A stretch of 48,036 bases of DNA from NCBI RefSeq assembly GCF_000312565.1, contig NZ_CALW02000013.1, positions 1 to 48,036 on the forward strand, written 5' to 3'. A program made the position numbers and the translations under genes. The DNA comes from Bartonella rattaustraliani AUST/NH4. Its GTDB lineage: Bacteria > Pseudomonadota > Alphaproteobacteria > Rhizobiales > Rhizobiaceae. A model generated the notes under the pieces. The model was not told where the DNA came from. It did no database searches and worked only from the letters and a program-made list of their open reading frames with translations. Below are positions 42,216-48,036 of the stretch, one piece after another (position 1 is the first letter of the stretch; each line of letters begins with the position of its first letter).

Positions 42216-42814
42216 TATTCTAAAAGATAAACGTGCAATTTATTGGTTTATGTTTCTACAACGCGTCACACACAGAAACCGTTACTCCGGTACGCGCTAC
42301 CTGATCCGGAGAAAAACAGTTTGTTTCTGTTTCTGATGACTGTTTAGATCAACAATGTTAATGAGGAGTTAGCGAACCCTTAAGGAAGTATGAAAATTGC
42401 ATTTTTTATGAGATGTTTTGTGTTTTTTTATCAGTGAAATCATGAAGTCTCAATAAAAACTCTTGATATGCTTTGTTTGTGCATGAAATCATCAAGGTGT
42501 TTCGTTGTTGTGTTAAAAAATTTTAGAGTTTAATGGCGGTAAAAAGTTCTTCTATAAATGATTCTAAAGCTGTCTAGGTTTGAATTAAAGCTTTAGAAAG
42601 TAAAAGTAGTTAAAATTTCAAAGCGCGTGATTTATATTAGCCTGACAATGATGTTTTCATTGTGGGAATTCTATTTAAATTATGGCATGTGCAGTTGTCA
42701 CGTCGTTACAGGGTTTTATGCATAATAATATATTAAAGGGTAAAATATCTGCTGTTTATGATATCTCTCTAAATAATTATACTGTTTTCTAAAAGCAAAG
42801 CTCTGATTTTATTA

Positions 42815-43095
42815 TAATAACACATTGATTTATAATGATAATTTGTTGTTATTTGCCTTGAAACATAACCCCGAATATTATAAGATTTTCTCATTTCAAA
42901 CCTCTTTATGCTAAAATAATTTTGTTCATTTGCTTGTCCACTATAAGCGAGATTGGCATGAGGATAAAAAATATCAAAGAAAAGGGGAAAATGCCTTTCA
43001 TGAATCACCTTCATGCAAGGGGTGTTGCAACAGCATGAGTTGGTCAATAGAGCATGAGCTTGTGGATAGAATGACAATGCCGGCATGTGGTAATT
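42815..43095 (+). repeat. Dispersed repeat, copy C
   Basis: The best preserved copy. The right end translates as MNHLHARGVAT, then after a frame change HELVNR, and again HELVDRMTMPACGNF, because the unit GCATGAG... (19 bases, 43033-43051) is tandemly duplicated with a few changes at 43052-43070. It ends about 95 bases before the frameshifted MFS gene. Confidence 0.7.
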
Positions 43096-43190
43096 TTAAT
43101 ATTTTTGTTGGAAAGTCTCAGCCAGCAATATAAGAAGATCGTGCATTTATTTATACAGCTTACAGATATTCACGATGAAAGTTTCGCTCT

Positions 43191-44404
43191 ATGAGAAATG
43201 ATAAAATGAAAAATTCGTATAGAGAAAATTTTCTTGTATCAGAAATGAATTCTAGAACGCGGCGTTTGACAATTTTAGCTTTTGCAGTGGGAAGCTTTGC
43301 TATTGGTACTGCTGAATTTGTTGCAATGGGACTACAGCCAGAGATGGCACGGAGTTCTTATGTTGATATTCCGACAGCAGGGCAATATATTTCTGCTTAT
43401 GCACTGGGTGTTGTGATTGGAGCGCCTCTTTTGGCACTCGCAACAGCTAAGTTACCGCGCAAAGCTGTTTTGATAGGGCTGATGTTTTTTTATGCACTGG
43501 CAAATATTGCGAGTGCTTTTTTTTCTGATTTTGGCATATTAGTGGTATTGCGGTTTATTAGTGGTCTGCCTCATGGTATTTATTTCGGTCTTGCGACTAT
43601 GGTGGCTGCTTCAATGGTGAAAATGAATGAGCGTTCTAAAGCTGTTGGTTATGTTATGCTTGGTTTAACGATTGCGACGGTTTTGGGAGCACCAGGTGCG
43701 ACCTGGATTGGTCAGCTTGTTTCCTGGCAGACTGCTTTTATTCTTGTAGGGATCATCGCTTTATTGTGTTGTTTGCTTATTTGGAAGTTCTTACCTTTTG
43801 TTTCAAATACCCCCATAACAAGTCCTTTAGATGAATTGGGGGTATTAAGAAAAAAGCAAGTGTGGCTTCTCTTGGTGATGGTTTCGGTTGGCGCGTCAGG
43901 ATTATTTTCTGTTTTTACTTATATTAAATCAACATTAATGCATATTTCTTGTGTTTCACTTGATTTTGTACCATTTATTATGCCGTTAGTCGGATTAGGA
44001 ATGGTTGTGGGGAATATTGGAGGACCCAAATTGGCAGCAAAACTTGGTATTTCGCCGCTGATATTTTTTGCGATGCTTTGGAGTGTATTTGTTTTTTTTC
44101 TTTTTTCTTTTTATCCTATACTCCAATAACGGTAGCGTTAGGATGCTTCCTTGTGGGGACTTCTTTTGCAGCGATGCCTTCTATACAAACAAAAATTATG
44201 GATGTTGCTCTTCATGGACAGATTTTAGCAGGAGCGTTAATGCAGTCTGCATTTAATATTGCCAATGCGCTTGGAGCAGAATCTGGAGCGTGGATTTTAA
44301 AGTTAGGTTATAGTTATGAATATACTTCTCTTGTAGGAGGTGTTTTAACCCTATGTGGATTATTGATTTTTTGTTTTTCATGGTATGCAGAAAAGCGTGG
44401 TTGA
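43191..44404 (+). pseudogene. MFS efflux transporter, frameshifted at a T8 tract
   Basis: A 12-segment DHA1/AraJ-type major facilitator permease in two frames. Residues 1-~300 (RRLTILAFAVGSFAIGTAEF, HGIYFGLATMVAAS) are in the frame from 43191 (start could be 43245). The last ~100 residues (TPITVALGCFLVGTSFAAMP to AEKRG, end 44404) are in the minus-1 frame. The shift falls in the T-rich stretch with T8 at 44092-44099 and T6 at 44101-44106. Gain of one T (or loss of two) restores one 404-residue protein. Both halves are otherwise intact, so the break is recent, phase-variable or a sequencing error. Confidence 0.8.
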
Positions 44405-44440
44405 TATTTCTTTATCATTATTGAGATAGGAAATATTTTT
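44404..44440. terminator. Bidirectional terminator between convergent MFS genes
   Basis: ATATTTCTTTATC (44404-44416) pairs with GATAGGAAATAT (44425-44436), one bulge, followed by TTTT. It lies between the ends of the two convergent MFS genes. Confidence 0.6.
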
Positions 44441-44442
44441 GT

Positions 44443-45870
44443 TTATTTTGTTGTTTTTCCTGCTGGGTTTTTATCTATATTATGAGAAACACGGAGAGCC
44501 AATGGAATACCAAGGAAAAATAAGAGACTGATGAGTGTTGCAATAAGGGTTTTTGCGGCTAAAATCATTCCTATTGTTCCTCCAGGATTAAAGAGGCCAG
44601 CAAGATTGGTGATTATCCCTGCAAGTATTGCACTTAATGCAGCTGAAAAAAGCTGTACAGAGGTTAGAGATTCGCTAGCCCGTAGAGAATCTTCATCTGT
44701 TGCGCATTGTAGGATCCGTGTTAACAAATGCGGCCATGCTATGCCAGCGCTTATTCCGATAGCGAACAAAGATAAACAAATCATAAGAATATATCTAGGT
44801 GCGGAAACTTCTGTTGGGATAAGCCACAGAAGAATGCTTATGCCTAATAGGCTTAATATGGGGGAATATATAATGACTTTGCGAATTTTTTTTGCAGATA
44901 TCCCAGCACTTGATAGGGCCCCACATGTCCAACCAAGGCTCATGAGCGTTGCCATATAACCAGCAATAAGTGGAGCTTGTCCATGAAGTTTTTGCAGAAA
45001 AAGTGGGAAATAAAGCTCTATACTATACACTATGATTGTCATAATGAGGATCAATGTGTAAACAGGAAAAAACTCAGAAGAGAAGGAAAAAGAATTGCGC
45101 GGTAACATAGGGTGAAGTGTAGATAACTCAATTTTTATTAAAATAAGAAGAAGACTGAGTCCGATAACAAGTCCGCAAATTTTTGCAATCGTAGCTTCCA
45201 TAGCTCCTCCAGAGGAAATGATAAAAATCATCAAGGTGAGTGTAAAAAGTTGAGGGAGGGGAAGAGGGGATTTTGGAACATAGTTTTTATTTTCTTTTGG
45301 TAAAACTTTTAAGGCTATAAGTGAGAAAATGATTGCTAATGCGCCGATGATCCAAAAAGATATTCTCCATACGCCATATTGTACAGAAATACCACCAATA
45401 GCTGGTCCTAACAAAGTTGATATTCCCCACATTCCTGAGATAATACTCAATGAATGCGACCATAAGGATGGCTTGAAAACAATACGTACCATAGAATAGG
45501 AGAGGGATAGTAAAGAACCGCTTCCAAACCCTTGAATAAAGCGTCCTATTAAAAATAATGGCATTGTTAAAGCAATGCTGCATATGAAAGTGCCTAAGAT
45601 AAAGATGAGTCCAGAGAGTACATAAGCTCTGCGAGGCCCTATCTTTGCTAATATTTTTGTTGTAAGTGAAGTCCCCAGGAGGGACGCTGTAATAAAAACA
45701 GTCACTACCCACGAATAATAAAGCTCACTGCCAATATCATTTATAAGAGAGGGCAAAATAGTAACAACGATATAAACACTGGTCGCGTGTAATATAACAC
45801 CGCCTGTAAACGTTAAAAACAGAACACCACTTTTGCCCAATAAAAGTGCAGACCAGCTTTGTTTTTCCAC
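44443..45870 (-). CDS. MFS transporter, probable DHA2-type (14-segment) drug efflux
   Basis: A 475-residue major facilitator protein with about 13-14 hydrophobic segments. MFS motif A appears as LTTKILAKIGPRRAYVLSG near residues 70-88, and the segment GRFIQGFGSGSLLSLSYSMV corresponds to motif B. The length and the pattern fit the EmrB/QacA-type DHA2 family; the substrate cannot be told. It lies downstream of icd on the same strand, separated by a long hairpin, and converges on the broken MFS gene. Confidence 0.85.
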   Translation of the reverse strand: MEKQSWSALLLGKSGVLFLTFTGGVILHATSVYIVVTILPSLINDIGSELYYSWVVTVFITASLLGTSLTTKILAKIGPRRAYVLSGLIFILGTFICSIALTMPLFLIGRFIQGFGSGSLLSLSYSMVRIVFKPSLWSHSLSIISGMWGISTLLGPAIGGISVQYGVWRISFWIIGALAIIFSLIALKVLPKENKNYVPKSPLPLPQLFTLTLMIFIISSGGAMEATIAKICGLVIGLSLLLILIKIELSTLHPMLPRNSFSFSSEFFPVYTLILIMTIIVYSIELYFPLFLQKLHGQAPLIAGYMATLMSLGWTCGALSSAGISAKKIRKVIIYSPILSLLGISILLWLIPTEVSAPRYILMICLSLFAIGISAGIAWPHLLTRILQCATDEDSLRASESLTSVQLFSAALSAILAGIITNLAGLFNPGGTIGMILAAKTLIATLISLLFFLGIPLALRVSHNIDKNPAGKTTK

Positions 45871-45942
45871 TGTTTTTGCTTTTTAGTAAAAATTTGACCT
45901 TTTCACTTTATAAGGCAGTTTTTTAAATTTTCCAAGAGCAGA

Positions 45943-45973
45943 TTCAAAGCTCTTCTTTGCAAAGAGCTTTGAA
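45943..45973 (-). terminator. Long hairpin downstream of icd
   Basis: A perfect 12-bp inverted repeat: TTCAAAGCTCTT (45943-45954) and AAGAGCTTTGAA (45962-45973), with a 7-nt loop, 15 bases after the icd stop on the minus strand. A T-run is lacking, so it may stabilise the 3' end or work as a partial terminator. Confidence 0.55.
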
Positions 45974-45987
45974 AAATAAGTTATATT

Positions 45988-47202
45988 TCAGTTGCCCATT
46001 GCTTTTTTGAGATTTTCATCAATTTTATCAAGAAAACCTGTTGTAGAAAGCCATTTTTGTTGAGGTCCAATTAAAAGAGCAAGATCTTTGGTCATAAAAC
46101 CTGCTTCAACGGTTTTAATACAAACTTCTTCTAATGTTGTGGCAAAGTTTTTTAATGCTTCATTGTTATCTAGTTTTGCACGGTGTGCTAAACCACGGGT
46201 CCATGCGAAAATAGAGGCAATGGAATTTGTTGACGTTTCTTCATTTCTTTGATGCTGACGGTAATGGCGTGTTACGGTTCCATGTGCAGCTTCGGCCTCA
46301 ACGATTTTACCATCTGGTGTCATGAGAACAGAAGTCATAAGACCAAGAGAACCAAAGCCTTGAGCAACAATATCAGACTGGACATCACCATCATAGTTTT
46401 TACATGCCCAAACATAGCCACCTGACCATTTAAGGGAAGAGGCTACCATGTCATCAATAAGACGATGTTCATAGTGTAATTTATGACTTTCAAATTCATT
46501 TTTGAATTCGCTATCAAATATTTCTTGAAAGATGTCTTTAAAACGACCATCATAAGTTTTTAAAATGGTATTTTTTGTTGCAAGATAGACAGGAAGTTTC
46601 CGCTGTAGCCCATAATTAAAAGATGCTCGCGCGAAGTCACGAATTGATTCATCAAGATTATACATAGCCATAGCAATTCCTGCGCTTGGAGCGTCAAAAA
46701 CTTCATGTTCTATAACTTGGTTATCATCGCCAACAAATTGAATACTTAATTTTCCTTTGCCAGGAAATGTAAAATCAGTTGCTTTATATTGGTCACCAAA
46801 GGCATGACGTCCGATAATAATTGGTTTTGTCCAGTTAGGAACAAGACGGGGAACATTTTTGCAGATAATAGGTTCACGGAAAATAATCCCTCCTAAAATA
46901 TTGCGAATTGTTCCATTGGGGGATTTCCACATTTTTTTTAAGTTAAATTCTTTAACACGTGCTTCATCAGGCGTAATCGTTGCACATTTTATGCCAACCC
47001 CATATGTTTTGATAGCATGGGCTGAATCGACAGTGATCTGATCATTGGTTGCATCTCGATTTTCGACGGAAAGATCGTAATATTTTAGATCAATGTCGAG
47101 ATAGGGATGAATCAGTTTGTCCTTGATATATTTCCAGATGATACGAGTCATTTCATCTCCATCGAGTTCAACAACGGGGTTTTCTACTTTGATCTTTGCC
47201 AT
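45988..47202 (-). CDS. icd: NADP-dependent isocitrate dehydrogenase
   Basis: A 404-residue IDH of the homodimeric type shared with eukaryotes. Substrate-site residues appear in [15 protein letters not shown] (about 91-105), followed by [13 protein letters not shown]; the metal/NADP part includes [18 protein letters not shown] and [12 protein letters not shown]. It oxidises isocitrate to 2-oxoglutarate, the signal read by PII. ATG 47202 has AAAAGGA upstream. Confidence 0.97.
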   Translation of the reverse strand: MAKIKVENPVVELDGDEMTRIIWKYIKDKLIHPYLDIDLKYYDLSVENRDATNDQITVDSAHAIKTYGVGIKCATITPDEARVKEFNLKKMWKSPNGTIRNILGGIIFREPIICKNVPRLVPNWTKPIIIGRHAFGDQYKATDFTFPGKGKLSIQFVGDDNQVIEHEVFDAPSAGIAMAMYNLDESIRDFARASFNYGLQRKLPVYLATKNTILKTYDGRFKDIFQEIFDSEFKNEFESHKLHYEHRLIDDMVASSLKWSGGYVWACKNYDGDVQSDIVAQGFGSLGLMTSVLMTPDGKIVEAEAAHGTVTRHYRQHQRNEETSTNSIASIFAWTRGLAHRAKLDNNEALKNFATTLEEVCIKTVEAGFMTKDLALLIGPQQKWLSTTGFLDKIDENLKKAMGN

Positions 47203-47761
47203 TAGAAGTCCTTTTTACTTGAGTGATATTATTTTATAACACTTTCAGACTTATAATGAAAAGTGAAAACAAGAGCGATAGAGATGAATAATACAAACGT
47301 AATTTAACGAGATCGTTCTTCATAGATATTAAGTTTTATTAAGAAATTTGTTCATTAAAAGAAGTTAATATCTTTGCTAAGATATGACGATTGTCTAGTT
47401 GAGGAAAAGCTTCTCTCAATGTAAGGGTTCAATGAATATTTATAGAGAGTATAAAAAAGTTTTTTTCTATGGAGTAAGCGTACGGAGCTATATGATTTAG
47501 AGGGAGAGATAGCATTTCAAGAAAATGGATCAAATGCTTGAAGTGAGCTTTTTAACCTTCTGATTCTTTTTATCATGAAGTTGTTGGCATGCTTGTGAGG
47601 CTGCTGAGGCATTTTTTACATTAAAAGGTGGAGCAGAAAGAATTAGGAGTGGTGATTCTTTTCCTCTAAAACGAGTCGCCAAAATGTGGTTACGGAGTAT
47701 AGTACTTAGAATCCTATTCTCCTACTTTTATTTGGGGATCCCTAAGATTTCAAAAAAGTAG
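47203..47761. other. Upstream region of icd with decayed sequence
   Basis: The first 200 bases contain a 9-bp inverted repeat AGATATTAA/TTAATATCT (47324-47332 and 47365-47373). From about 47576 a plus-strand frame stays open until TAG 47759-47761, with a composition like coding DNA but no start and no recognised domain. It is in the same frame as the fragment that follows. Confidence 0.4.
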
Positions 47762-47920
47762 ATAAGCGGTCGACTGATTAAAACAGATGCTGGCGGTTTG
47801 TGGAGTTCAGAAGTTGAGAAAGAGGTCAAGAGCTTTGAAGACGATCTGAACAGTCTCAAAACAAAGATGGGTAATTTTATCTCTCTCAATGAAAAAGTAA
47901 GGTGGCGTTATGGAAACTAA
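47762..47920 (+). pseudogene. Fragment of an unknown, possibly phage-derived ORF
   Basis: A 52-codon open stretch between stops. The translation (ISGRLIKTDAGGLWSSEVEK, then a charged helical part ending RWRYGN) looks like real protein and overlaps the next start by a few bases (ATG 47910 inside, TAA at 47918), as coupled phage genes do. No start codon with a ribosome site was found, so it appears 5'-truncated. Function unknown. Confidence 0.4.
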
Positions 47921-48036
47921 ATTGTCGCGTGTAAGATTTTTTGCAAATACTTTGCTACTAAAAATAGCTCATTTACCTCCTCTGGAAACTAATGTTTACG
48001 TGCGCTTGCATTTAAAAATGTTACGTACTGGAGGAG
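47910..48036 (+). CDS. Partial ORF at window end, possible phage replication-type protein
   Basis: ATG 47910 is preceded by AAGGTGG (47898-47904) and the frame stays open to the window end (42 codons). The pattern RFFANTLLLKIAHLPPLETN and YVRLHLKMLRTGG resembles the start of DUF1376-like phage proteins, in which a hydrophobic helix leads to a conserved E-x-x-x-Y-x-R-L region. The resemblance is by eye only. Confidence 0.45.
   Translation, partial: METKLSRVRFFANTLLLKIAHLPPLETNVYVRLHLKMLRTGG

Larger units (their letters stand above)
41851..43190. other. 1.3-kb repeat-bearing gap between tgt and MFS gene
   Basis: No supported intact gene. It holds repeat copies B and C. Between them at about 42265-42310 is a GC-richer patch with CTCCGG/CCGGAG arms (42287-42313), possibly a decayed gene piece. 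A short ORF at 42390 starts like a signal peptide (MKIAFFMRCF) but stops after 15 codons. Confidence 0.5.

Noticed and set aside
42769-43086. 105-codon minus-strand ORF in repeat copy C as a gene
   Set aside because: The matching frame in copies A and B is broken by stops, and the plus-strand relic peptide is the better conserved reading.
47566-47740. Minus-strand 63-codon frame near the window end
   Set aside because: The translation is Lys/Ser/Ala-rich without a start codon; the plus-strand reading over the same bases continues into the phage-like fragment and is more plausible.

Overview
The window is a piece of an AT-rich alphaproteobacterial chromosome, almost certainly Bartonella (Hyphomicrobiales). 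The evidence is the alphaproteobacterial S10-spc-alpha ribosomal cluster order with secY-adk, an NdvA-type beta-glucan exporter, an ATP12 chaperone gene, large decayed intergenic regions, and a GyrA with alanine at the usual quinolone-determining serine. I have no database match, so the genus is an inference.

Layout. Positions 1-14.8 kb hold the 3' end of tuf and then an uninterrupted plus-strand run of ribosomal genes (rpsJ to rplQ) with secY, adk and rpoA, closed by a strong intrinsic terminator at about 14.8 kb. Positions 15.0-22.3 kb hold quality-control and genome-maintenance genes (htrA, rarA, recA, alaS). Positions 22.9-30.1 kb hold an NdvA-like ABC exporter (minus), an RluC/D pseudouridine synthase, an ATP12 chaperone, an unknown exported protein, and the glnB-glnA nitrogen pair (minus). 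Positions 30.8-39.2 kb hold uvrA (minus), ssb, gyrA, coaD and two tandem cyclophilins. Positions 39.2-43.2 kb are mostly non-coding and surround tgt. Positions 43.2-47.2 kb hold a frameshifted MFS gene, a second MFS transporter (minus) and icd (minus). The last 0.8 kb is degraded sequence that ends in what looks like a phage-type ORF running off the window.

How it works together. The first third is the translation and secretion supercluster. The rest is housekeeping: protein folding and proteolysis (HtrA, two PPIases), replication, repair and topology (RarA, RecA, UvrA, SSB, GyrA), nitrogen assimilation (PII and glutamine synthetase), CoA synthesis, tRNA modification and the TCA cycle. The pattern of decay is informative. 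queA is missing from its expected place before tgt, and Tgt has lost three of its four zinc ligands. One MFS gene is broken at a T8 tract. Three or four copies of a degenerate repeat carrying a relic small ORF sit in the gaps.

I found no CRISPR array, tRNA, rRNA, intact insertion sequence or recognisable defence system. The most notable signals are the zinc-site-less Tgt next to the missing queA, the series of inverted repeats in almost every wide gap of the ribosomal cluster, a large two-tier hairpin in the htrA leader, and the dispersed repeat family.
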